NCBI GenBank assembly: GCA_024653355.1
Contig: JANLFQ010000001.1
Coordinates: 496,001 to 560,000, forward strand
Direction: 5' to 3'
Length of the DNA stretch: 64,000 bases
Origin: a candidate division WOR-3 bacterium
GTDB taxonomy: Bacteria; Hydrothermota; Tepidihabitantia; Tepidihabitantales; Tepidihabitantaceae
In this document: piece by piece, positions 1-8,293 of the stretch
Layout of the letters: every line of letters starts with the position of its first letter
Numbering within the stretch: the stretch's first letter is position 1
The notes under the pieces: model-generated
The model's input: the letters and a program-made list of their open reading frames with translations, nothing else
Told to the model about the DNA's origin: nothing
Database searches by the model: none
Position numbers and translations under genes: made by a program

Positions 1-350
1 ATCAAAGAACCAAGAATCACACTCACACCTCTCCCGCCTTGAAAACCAAGCCATACGGGCCAGGTATGGCCAATAAAAGCTCCAATGCCAATCAGTAATG
101 GTAAAAACGACTCTGGTGCCAGAGCCTTACCTATAAACACCGGCACAAGCGCCTTGAGGATATCAAGTATCCCGACCAAGACTGCCGCTGGTTTAGAAAC
201 GAGCACGCCAACCATCGTTCCGGAAACGGTGCGGCTGCCATAATTACGCATATCAATTCCGCGCCAGGCTCGAACCAGAAGCCAGGAGAAAGGTATTGAA
301 CCAAAAAAGTAGCCAACCAAAAGCGCCAATGCGGAATAGACAACTATCAT
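1..350 (-). CDS. plsY: PlsY-family glycerol-3-phosphate acyltransferase, 3' end cut by window edge
   Basis: Translating the minus strand from the ATG at 350 gives a hydrophobic protein that stays open to base 1. It begins with a membrane segment and the GSIPFSWL motif of PlsY. A second region carries GHTWPVWLGFQGGRG, matching the family's GHxxPVxLxFxGGxG motif. PlsY moves an acyl group from acyl-phosphate to glycerol-3-phosphate at the inner membrane, the first step of phospholipid synthesis. The usual GSGNxGATN loop reads GSRTVSGTM here, so motif 2 is degenerate and the substrate could differ. The start overlaps the stop of the fatty-acid kinase fusion (ATGA), so the two are probably translated together. 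About 116 residues are visible. The family call is firm; activity is less certain because of motif 2. Confidence 0.8.
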   Translation of the reverse strand, partial: MIVVYSALALLVGYFFGSIPFSWLLVRAWRGIDMRNYGSRTVSGTMVGVLVSKPAAVLVGILDILKALVPVFIGKALAPESFLPLLIGIGAFIGHTWPVWLGFQGGRGVSVILGSL

Positions 351-2698
351 CGCTTGGCGGTTGAACCGTAACGAACAAGAAAACCCTGTAGACCCGGACC
401 GCTTATCATCTTAACATCAAACCGGAATTGTCCGATATTCAATTCCAATTCCTCACGCCGCTGACTGATTGCCTCTTCAATACTTTCTCGCAGTCGTCGT
501 GCGACATCAGCAGGTAAAATTTTTTCCAGACTGGTTGCCTCCGACATTGTTCTTCCGTAAATCCAATCAGAAGCAAAAATCACCGTGCTTTCGGAATCAA
601 GAACAAGCAGCGAACCGCCATCGGTCCGGACATAATTTTCAAACGCCCGCTGAATCAAACGCAACCTTGCCACCTCCTGTTGTAGAGTTTGATACCGGTG
701 ATGGGCACGGTACCACATTATGGGAAACAGTACCGCGTAGGCGACCCAGTTAGCAAAGAACCGCACGACATACCCTGGTACCTTTCTTACCCAATGGAAA
801 GCTCGAGCGAATCGAAAACGATAAATCTCTCGTTTCCGTTTCGCAAGCCTTGTTGGCGGTTTAGGTGGCGTAGCGTAACCGAATCGTGCGGCAATCCGCA
901 ACACCTCCTGCTCCAGACCTTCAGATACATGGATATGGAAATGGGTTGTCCCGTCCACCACATTAAAAGTTATCTTAGGGTTGGGCAAACGGTTATCAAG
1001 CATAACGAACGCTTTATTTAATTCCTCAGCGACCTCGCCCTGCACACAGCCCTCAACGCAGAAACCACGCAACTCAGGTGGTTGATGACGATAAATGAGC
1101 CGCTGGGCTAATTCACCATGGCGTCGAACCTCTTTTAACACCAGATGGTACCGTGTCTGGATTCGTTGTTCCCGAGATAAACCCAATGTCCGCAAAAGTG
1201 CCCATATGACCAGCGTGAATCCAAATCCTCCCGCATCAACCAGCCGTTCCTGTTTTAAAATTTCAACCTCCTGTACGCGGGGATTCAGCAGTTCTTCTGT
1301 TGCTGCCAGATAGGCATTGGTCAGGACATTGCGCAGCGTTGGTCTTTGCTCAAAAGCCTTTTGTGCCGCCTGGTCACAGGCTCGCATTACCGAAAGAATT
1401 GTCCCTTCTTTCGCTTCGCGACCAAAATAGGCGTAACACCGGTCTGTACCTGCCTTTAAAGCTTTAACCAGTACCTCAAGCGTTAAATTTTCAGTTGGGT
1501 TGTTTCTTTCAACATATTCACTGAATCCCAGAAAGTATGCACCAATGGCTCCACCGGAATAACCACCGCCCTTTCGGGCAATACGAACTGCGACCTGCTT
1601 CAACATCGGTGCGAATGGTATTGAAGCGTCAATGTTCGCTCCCGCTCCTTTAAATGGCGATAGTAAATTTGAACCGGTATCACCATCTCGGACCGGGAAA
1701 ACATTTATCGCATTTACCGTTTGTTGAAAGATTCTAAGTTCTTTCTCTACTTCATTGAGAAATCGTAAAAACACCGGGGTTGAAATCGACTCGTAACCTA
1801 GCCCGAGAACCCCGAACGCCACTAATGCTGTTCCGGTATGGACACCGATTACCGGGCTCGCCTGGTAAAACAACACTGGCTCCGACAGTATAAACTCCGA
1901 TTGGCTCTCAATGATTTTTCTTAATCGTTCGGCATCAGGCATAACCTCAGAACCGGTCCAGGAAACCTGGGCAATCATTGGCTCTTTATATCCCACCCGC
2001 TGCCGTATTGTGTCTAAAACGAACCGCTCCAATTGGCTTTTTCGTACCAATGCCATGGTCCGCGGTTTTTCGCCTTCAAGTATAAAAAATGGTAACAACC
2101 GGAACATCTTCAAAAACGGCTGAACCACGGTAGTAAGTAAGTATGGTATTGGTACCCGCCCGGTGCGCCGTAACCGCCTAACATCATACACGAAACCACA
2201 AACAAAACCTTTGCCCAGTTTATCCTCAACAAAATCCATAACCTCATCGATACTTTTACCTTTTGCGGCATATGCTGCCGCAACCCGTGCTAAAATACCC
2301 AGGGTAATAAATGCCTGTTCCCCTATTACAACAATCCGATTGGGATATTTTCTACTCAGTTCCTGTACCGCTTGTCGGGTGTTATCGTACACGCCCGAAA
2401 GCTGTCCGCCCACCACAAAACAGATAATATCGCTATCAGATTTCTGAATAATTGCTTCAAGAGTCTGTTTTATCTCCCAGGAGCTGCCGGCTTGCGTTCC
2501 CAAAAATAAACGGCGACCCTGCGGAGAACAAAGTAACCGATATAAAGCCTGGCAATCTCCCTGTCGCAGTTGATTCTCGACCTCTTGAGGTAAACCGGTC
2601 ACATGAATAATCGGCAAAACTTCAATACCAAATTTTGCCTGTTCTTCAGGGCTGAGATTTACGGTGTTGTCAACGGCAATTAGAACCGAACGGCTCAT
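347..2698 (-). CDS. Fused fatty-acid kinase: DegV/FakB + DhaL/FakA domains, membrane segment and PAS-like tail
   Basis: 783 residues. Residues 4-295 are a DegV/FakB fatty-acid-binding domain (SGVY near 101, HTGT at 287-290). Residues 315-510 are a DhaL kinase domain as in FakA, with NVFPVRDGDTGSN around 332-344 (Mg/ATP aspartates) and LVDAGGFGF near 486. Residues 540-610 look like the FakA middle domain, with Cys547 and HIH at 588-590 in the places of its zinc ligands. A hydrophobic stretch at about 645-663, a short coiled coil, and a PAS-like region at 693-780 follow. In Firmicutes FakA and FakB are separate proteins that phosphorylate free fatty acids, and the acyl-phosphate feeds PlsX/PlsY. 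Here both are one chain, overlapping plsY downstream and the FG-GAP gene upstream by 4 bases each. The membrane anchor could hand product to PlsY; that and the PAS role are inference. Confidence 0.82.
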   Translation of the reverse strand: MSRSVLIAVDNTVNLSPEEQAKFGIEVLPIIHVTGLPQEVENQLRQGDCQALYRLLCSPQGRRLFLGTQAGSSWEIKQTLEAIIQKSDSDIICFVVGGQLSGVYDNTRQAVQELSRKYPNRIVVIGEQAFITLGILARVAAAYAAKGKSIDEVMDFVEDKLGKGFVCGFVYDVRRLRRTGRVPIPYLLTTVVQPFLKMFRLLPFFILEGEKPRTMALVRKSQLERFVLDTIRQRVGYKEPMIAQVSWTGSEVMPDAERLRKIIESQSEFILSEPVLFYQASPVIGVHTGTALVAFGVLGLGYESISTPVFLRFLNEVEKELRIFQQTVNAINVFPVRDGDTGSNLLSPFKGAGANIDASIPFAPMLKQVAVRIARKGGGYSGGAIGAYFLGFSEYVERNNPTENLTLEVLVKALKAGTDRCYAYFGREAKEGTILSVMRACDQAAQKAFEQRPTLRNVLTNAYLAATEELLNPRVQEVEILKQERLVDAGGFGFTLVIWALLRTLGLSREQRIQTRYHLVLKEVRRHGELAQRLIYRHQPPELRGFCVEGCVQGEVAEELNKAFVMLDNRLPNPKITFNVVDGTTHFHIHVSEGLEQEVLRIAARFGYATPPKPPTRLAKRKREIYRFRFARAFHWVRKVPGYVVRFFANWVAYAVLFPIMWYRAHHRYQTLQQEVARLRLIQRAFENYVRTDGGSLLVLDSESTVIFASDWIYGRTMSEATSLEKILPADVARRLRESIEEAISQRREELELNIGQFRFDVKMISGPGLQGFLVRYGSTAKR

Positions 2699-4194
2699 TG
2701 TCTTACCAATAACTTCTGCCGCACGGTTCTGCCTCCTTCATGAGAAATCAAAAAATATACCCCGGGACGCACTTTGTTTGCCCTTCTGCCAGTTAGGTCA
2801 TAAATTGTTCCCGAGCCAAGGAGCATAACCATTCCTAACAACGGCTTTGTCTCTTTTATCGCCGATGACAGAGTATCACCCTCAATACAGTAAACATAGC
2901 CAGGCGATTCCCGATACTGATTACCGGCGATTACATCATCCAGCATATCACCATTAACATCAGCGATGCTCCGTACCGAATTTACCCATCCTCCAGTTGC
3001 GTAATTCCAGATAATCAGTCCTTCCCTGCCACTTAAACAGTAAATGTTGCCGTCACCGGAACCACCGACAACATCCGGATAACCATCGCCATTAACATCA
3101 CCAATCGGATAAACAGTCCAGACATCATCGCCCACTGAGGTTCGCCACAACTGAGTGCCACTCCTCCCATCAAGTACAATCACCGCAGGATCCCAAGAAC
3201 CGACAATCACCTCCGGAACTGTATCGCCGTTGATATCGCCCAGCAGTTCAACTCGCATCCCGTAACTACCAATATTTGTTGCCCAAATCAACTGTCCGGT
3301 ACTGCCTTCAAGACAGTAAACATAATTGCCCCAAGTTGAGGCAATTACATCATCGACCCCGTTGTGATTTACATCTGGTACCGAACGAACACAATAAACA
3401 TCACCGGCGGCAATATAAGACCAGAGAACCTGAGGTTGATTGCCACGGCTATTTCCACTGATACAATATACCCGGCGGTCACGGCTATTACCCCAAGCAC
3501 CAGCAACCACATCGGCATAGCCATCTCCATTTACATCCGGAATCGCGCATACCGTACCAATTGCGTCTTCGGCGTAAAAACGCCACAGGATTGTTCCATT
3601 GGCGCCAGAAAAGCAGAAAACGGTCTGGCAATAAGTACCGGTACCGGCTAAAACTTCGTAAATAGAATCGCCATCAACATCGGGCATCGGAGCAACACAA
3701 TAGACCCACCCTGAAGCGATTGAATCCTGATAGGTGTCATAAGACCAGATAGTTGACCCATCGCTGCCACTGATGGTAAAAACTGTCCTGCCACCCCATG
3801 CGGTGCCCAACAGCGCATCGCCTAAACCATCACCATTCAAGTCCGGAACTGCCGCAACGCACTGGTCGCCCCAACCACCACTGTTACTTATTCCACCTGT
3901 AGGCCAGATTGCCCATATTGTATCACCGGACATACCGGATAGACAGAAAAAATGGGCCGGTCCAGTTGTTCCGGCGTCAAAAGATTCTGCGAGAACATCA
4001 TTTATACCATCGCCATCAATATCCCAGAAAGGAGCAACACACTCTACATCATCGACGCCTTGAAATGTCCATAATAAATGCCCCGGTCCCCACAGAAGGG
4101 ACTGTGATGCCCGGATACTTTCCAGGGTTACAACATTTTTATCCGGTGTTGAGTTTAATAACGATATCAGTAACCATAAACACGCGATACCCAT
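2695..4194 (-). CDS. Secreted FG-GAP/VCBS-repeat beta-propeller protein with C-terminal sorting domain
   Basis: 499 residues. A hydrophobic N-terminus is followed by eight copies of a calcium-loop motif of the D(I/L/V)NGDG(x)xD(V/A) type (for example DINGDGIND, DVNGDGYAD, DVNGDGYPD), interleaved with blades carrying YCLSG-like and LIW-like strands. This is the pattern of FG-GAP/integrin-alpha-like and PQQ-like propellers, which usually bind calcium and act as surface or adhesion modules. The last 40 residues (IYDLTGRRA, PGVYF, KLLV) match the FlgD-Ig/type IX-like sorting tail found in other genes here. A good ribosome site (GAGG) precedes the ATG, and the stop overlaps the next start by 4 bases. 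The ligand is unknown. Confidence 0.8.
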   Translation of the reverse strand: MGIACLWLLISLLNSTPDKNVVTLESIRASQSLLWGPGHLLWTFQGVDDVECVAPFWDIDGDGINDVLAESFDAGTTGPAHFFCLSGMSGDTIWAIWPTGGISNSGGWGDQCVAAVPDLNGDGLGDALLGTAWGGRTVFTISGSDGSTIWSYDTYQDSIASGWVYCVAPMPDVDGDSIYEVLAGTGTYCQTVFCFSGANGTILWRFYAEDAIGTVCAIPDVNGDGYADVVAGAWGNSRDRRVYCISGNSRGNQPQVLWSYIAAGDVYCVRSVPDVNHNGVDDVIASTWGNYVYCLEGSTGQLIWATNIGSYGMRVELLGDINGDTVPEVIVGSWDPAVIVLDGRSGTQLWRTSVGDDVWTVYPIGDVNGDGYPDVVGGSGDGNIYCLSGREGLIIWNYATGGWVNSVRSIADVNGDMLDDVIAGNQYRESPGYVYCIEGDTLSSAIKETKPLLGMVMLLGSGTIYDLTGRRANKVRPGVYFLISHEGGRTVRQKLLVRQ

Positions 4195-4266
4195 ATTGCC
4201 TCCTCACTTCCGATTTTTAATTTAATACAGTTTTGCTAAGTTCCTATAAACCAGCTCGGTTGCCGA

Positions 4267-5295
4267 CTAAAAATCCACTCCCAGTGTCAAACGGTGCGAC
4301 ATTCCTAATCTACCAAGATTCCGATATCCGTAATCCAGCCCCAGCGCAAAATTGGGATTTGGCTTAACTCGAAACCCTGCTCCGAATGAAATTCCGGTTT
4401 CCCAGCCGATATTCGCCGCGTAATTCACATCGGTGTTTAGTATATAGCCACCCCGCAGCGCAAACATACCGGTTCGGTATTCCAGTCCGATATTTACCTT
4501 TTCATTGACATCGTTGAAATGATTCAAATCAACCGCTGCAGTTAGCGTATTCGCATCATTGTTAAAAATGTCGTAGGCAAGCCCCAAGCGAAACAAAACC
4601 GGTAACGGAAAAGTTTCTGTAAGGTAGGTTGCCGGGATGGGTTCTCTGGTCCAGGGCCATTCCCAGTCCGGGTTATATGTAAAGTTGAGTTGGCTACCTG
4701 CGTAGAGTAAATCCGGACCAAAATTGGCAATTACCATCCCCATCCGTAAATTACGCCATCCGGTGTTGTAATGGACGCCAAAATCAAACGCCATTCCACT
4801 CGTTCCGACATCCCAGATTTTTTCCGAGATAAATTTCGCGGTGAGTCCAAAGCAAAGTTTGTCGGTAAACATTCGGGCATAGGAAATCCCTGCCGCCAAG
4901 TCTGCACCACTAAAAGTTCTACCTGTTCCTTGATACTCATCGATCGTTGTCTCTTCAAATTGACCCAAAGAGAGTGCGGTAACCGAAATTCCAAAATTTC
5001 CAAAATTAGACGGAATGACCGCAGCAATGAACTCGTGACTGATATCTTTAACCCAATCAATGTGGTTTAAAGTCAACTGACGGTTGGGCACCAGTGCAAG
5101 ACCGGCAGGATTCCAGTAGGTCGCCGATGCATCATTCGCAATCGCCACAAATGCTTCCCCCATTCCGGTTCCTCTGCCAACACCAATTTTCAAAAAGGGC
5201 AACCCCGCCATACCAACTTTGGTGAAAGCAGCAAAACCGGGTGAGACGACCACAAAAACTATAATGAATATTGACAATTTTTTCCAGTGTTCCAT
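4267..5295 (-). CDS. PorV/PorQ-family outer-membrane beta-barrel protein
   Basis: 342 residues with a signal peptide ending near FAAF. The mature start carries the PorV/PorQ hallmark: a glycine-rich GVGRGTGMGEAFVAIANDASATYWNPAGLA region at about residues 39-66. The rest is alternating strands rich in aromatic and glycine residues and ends in phenylalanine (LTLGVDF), as barrels do. PorV is the outer-membrane acceptor that takes cargo from the type IX translocon in Bacteroidetes, and relatives occur in many FCB phyla. A strong AAGGAGG lies seven bases before the ATG. The gene sits 10 bases after a secreted protein with a sorting tail, which supports a secretion-related role. Whether it works in a true type IX system cannot be shown here. 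Confidence 0.8.
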   Translation of the reverse strand: MEHWKKLSIFIIVFVVVSPGFAAFTKVGMAGLPFLKIGVGRGTGMGEAFVAIANDASATYWNPAGLALVPNRQLTLNHIDWVKDISHEFIAAVIPSNFGNFGISVTALSLGQFEETTIDEYQGTGRTFSGADLAAGISYARMFTDKLCFGLTAKFISEKIWDVGTSGMAFDFGVHYNTGWRNLRMGMVIANFGPDLLYAGSQLNFTYNPDWEWPWTREPIPATYLTETFPLPVLFRLGLAYDIFNNDANTLTAAVDLNHFNDVNEKVNIGLEYRTGMFALRGGYILNTDVNYAANIGWETGISFGAGFRVKPNPNFALGLDYGYRNLGRLGMSHRLTLGVDF

Positions 5296-5305
5296 ATACG
5301 CCTCC

Positions 5306-8281
5306 TTAGTAAATCAAAACAAACTTGCCGGTCTGCGCTCTGCCATCCTCGGCTTCCACATAAAAAATGTATACACCGGGGGCAGGTTTCTGGTGTGCTT
5401 CGTTAAGCAAATCCCAGTCTTCGTCACCCCCGAACCGTCCTGGAACACCGCCAATCTCCGGTCGGGTATCGTAATGGGTGAGAACCTTTACAAGGTCACC
5501 GGCAAGATTGTAGATATATATCTTGCACCGTGACGGCAGATTGATAAATTTCAACTTACGAAAGTCGCGGTGACGTTCCCATTCGTTCCGGATAAAATAA
5601 GGATTAGGTACGACCTTAACCTGCAACTTTTCATCCTGCTCACTTGTAAATGCGGGGGTAAACGAAATACGGAATCGAGCAGCATAAGGTGCTGGAGAAA
5701 GTGGTTTGGTATACACAACCCAAGTATCTCCCGGTTCAGGCAACTGTAAAACCGGACTGCCAGAACGAGGCCGGAACATCAACTGCGCTCCACAGATTGA
5801 CATATAAAGCGTCTGGCCAATCGCCAGTGTATCTGAAGCACTGTTTGCTGTTTGGAAACACCAGCCGTCCGCGGAATCAACATCGCGTCGGAAACGCATA
5901 AATCGGTAGGGCACTTCAAGGTTATTATCAATATCGTAAACCCGGGCGGTTCTACTGCTCCCTTTTTCTTCCCAGACTATACGGTAATGAGAACCACGGT
6001 ATGCCCAGTGTGCACGATTGTTTGTTCCGTCATCAAGAAAAGCAATCGAATCTACCGGATATGAACCAACAACGGTAACCCGGTCAAAAAATTGGTAGGG
6101 TATCGAATCCATCTTTAACTTGACGGTAATCTGAGCCACCGGCATCCAAGCGCGAACGGTGTCGATCAAATGGTCATTTTTCTGAACTATGTTCGTGATT
6201 ATTGAATCAAAAGCGGTCATCACCATAACGATGGTGTCAGTTCGCGAGTCAATCTTCACGGGAAAATCTGTAACTGGAACGATCGTATCTGTTGAACCCT
6301 TTAGTAGTAAATACCGATAACGGGGCTGGCGCAGAGTCGCGTCGTAAACTGTTGGCAAGAATACCACCTGATAAGTATCAGGTTTTATCGCATAAGGCAC
6401 AACTCCCAGCGGCTCAATTTTGATTTTCAACCGACTATTGCCGGCAATCTGTATCCAATCACTTTGTGGCGGTACATAACCCGCCGGTGCGGTGCGTGGA
6501 ACCGCTTTAATGCCGATTATTCCTGACTCGAGCGACAGCGTATCAGGAGGCACCGGAGGATTTTGATTGGGGTCGCCGCCAAGGTAGTTGATATCATACG
6601 CGGTAACGGCGTAGTAGTATGGAAATCCGAGCCGAAGGTTGCTGGAATCAACAAAGCAGTAAGACAAACCAACATCCCGCGCTTTGGTTCGCAGAGATTC
6701 CACCACCGTTGTATCTTCAAATTGAATACCATCTTTTTTGTCAAACTGCGCCAGCAGTTGCCAATCTCCTGGTTGACCGGTACGGCTACGGTAAACTTTG
6801 TATCCTTGAAAATCCTGTTCCACATAATAGGGGTTCTGCAAAGTGGGCGCTAAAGGGAAAAATCTATCGCGTGCATCTTCTGGAATGTCATCCCAGACCA
6901 GCGTTACTCGTCCATCGCCCGGGATTGCCGTAACATTAGGAGCCGGGGGGGGTTCCGGCATTATCCAGTTATTGTCATAAGCCTGCTGCGCTGCTCGAGA
7001 AGCAACCGCTAAATAATAGGGCCAGGTTTGTGGTGGACCGGTTCGGTCTGCCTTAGCAGCGATTACCGCCACCGTAACTGTGGTCAACTCATTTGGTGCC
7101 AGAGTAACCGGACCCGTAGCCTGTAAAAATCGTTTGTCATCCGGTGCGGCATCGTTTGAATCGTAAGGGACATAGGGATAAGTTGGGTCATTCCAGTCAT
7201 AGCCGGCAAGGGCAAGATACTGCTCAAAGTCGTTCTTCGGGTCACCAGCAAGAATAAAAATCTGAAACGAACTCATACCAACCTGTCTGCCTTCTGCCGG
7301 TTCGTCTATTAAACCGTTGTTGTTATTGTCGATACCGTCAAAACCGTCGATTGAACCATCAGGGTTTTTCACATACGGGCTTTGAAGAAAATCAAAACCA
7401 ACAAATCCGCTGGGCGATGCATCATCCGAATACACATAACCTAAATTGTCCGCGTAAGCTGAATCTGTACCGCTTGCATTTTTGATATATTTATGCAAAC
7501 ATAACCCGCACCAGTCATCGGTTGCATTACCAACATCGGCATCACAAACAATCCCAAGGTAAAGGTCCTTAAGAGTATCGGTACTGCGATTGCGCACATC
7601 CAGTTTAAAAAATACAATATCCCGATTCCATGGCAAATTCCAGGAATAAATTGTCTGATAGACCTCGAGCCCAATCGGGCGCGGTGTTCTACCCGCAGTA
7701 TGATTAGCGGGGTCGGCATCGTTGAAAACTGCCCAAGCATCTCCGGTCGAGACTGCCCGTCGGGGTATATAGTGAAAATAGGTCGGAATAGTTTCGTTCC
7801 CGAGAGGAATTTTTAGTGGGGTAAGAACAGAGTCCTGCAATGAGGAAGGAAAATCAGCCGGATTCGGTGGAAAATCCGGTGTAATGTAAACCCTTTCAAA
7901 GGTACGCGAACTGTAGCCACCGCCTGCATTGTCATAGCAGCCCGGCGTCATTTCGGATTTACCGGAATTGGGATTGTACCCGTTAGAAACGAATGTATCC
8001 GGTCCGCCTGTCGTCCTCTTAATACAACCAATCCAGATGCCTGCCCCATAAATATACATATCACCGGAACCAGCAGGCCATTCTCCTCCGGAACGTCCAA
8101 TACCGTAACCAAATGTGCCGTAATTAGTGACCGCAAGATTCCACTGATTCTTTTGATACCACTGGAAATCGTATATCCGACCAGGCTTGCCGGAAGTAAC
8201 TGCCGTACGGGCAAAAGATAAACCAACAACAGTTAGAATTAATCCCACAACAGTTCTCAATTTTTTCTCGCCTCTTGTCAT
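5306..8281 (-). CDS. Large secreted protein with FnIII-like region and C-terminal sorting domain
   Basis: 991 residues with a signal peptide (hydrophobic stretch ending near LSFA). The first 450 residues have no family I recognise but contain a calcium-type loop (DGIDNNNNGLIDE, about 315-328). A fibronectin type III-like region follows PPPAPNVTAIPGDGRVTLVW at about 450-560. The final 90 residues (LKFINLPSRCKIYIYNLAGDLVK, then PAPGVYIFYVEA) form a FlgD-Ig-like sorting tail. It lies between a TonB-dependent receptor and a PorV-like barrel with gaps of 10-13 bases, so it is probably in one operon and exported to the surface. The organisation resembles large surface proteins common in WOR-3-like genomes; function unknown. 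Confidence 0.7.
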   Translation of the reverse strand: MTRGEKKLRTVVGLILTVVGLSFARTAVTSGKPGRIYDFQWYQKNQWNLAVTNYGTFGYGIGRSGGEWPAGSGDMYIYGAGIWIGCIKRTTGGPDTFVSNGYNPNSGKSEMTPGCYDNAGGGYSSRTFERVYITPDFPPNPADFPSSLQDSVLTPLKIPLGNETIPTYFHYIPRRAVSTGDAWAVFNDADPANHTAGRTPRPIGLEVYQTIYSWNLPWNRDIVFFKLDVRNRSTDTLKDLYLGIVCDADVGNATDDWCGLCLHKYIKNASGTDSAYADNLGYVYSDDASPSGFVGFDFLQSPYVKNPDGSIDGFDGIDNNNNGLIDEPAEGRQVGMSSFQIFILAGDPKNDFEQYLALAGYDWNDPTYPYVPYDSNDAAPDDKRFLQATGPVTLAPNELTTVTVAVIAAKADRTGPPQTWPYYLAVASRAAQQAYDNNWIMPEPPPAPNVTAIPGDGRVTLVWDDIPEDARDRFFPLAPTLQNPYYVEQDFQGYKVYRSRTGQPGDWQLLAQFDKKDGIQFEDTTVVESLRTKARDVGLSYCFVDSSNLRLGFPYYYAVTAYDINYLGGDPNQNPPVPPDTLSLESGIIGIKAVPRTAPAGYVPPQSDWIQIAGNSRLKIKIEPLGVVPYAIKPDTYQVVFLPTVYDATLRQPRYRYLLLKGSTDTIVPVTDFPVKIDSRTDTIVMVMTAFDSIITNIVQKNDHLIDTVRAWMPVAQITVKLKMDSIPYQFFDRVTVVGSYPVDSIAFLDDGTNNRAHWAYRGSHYRIVWEEKGSSRTARVYDIDNNLEVPYRFMRFRRDVDSADGWCFQTANSASDTLAIGQTLYMSICGAQLMFRPRSGSPVLQLPEPGDTWVVYTKPLSPAPYAARFRISFTPAFTSEQDEKLQVKVVPNPYFIRNEWERHRDFRKLKFINLPSRCKIYIYNLAGDLVKVLTHYDTRPEIGGVPGRFGGDEDWDLLNEAHQKPAPGVYIFYVEAEDGRAQTGKFVLIY

Positions 8282-8293
8282 ATTGCCTCCTTA

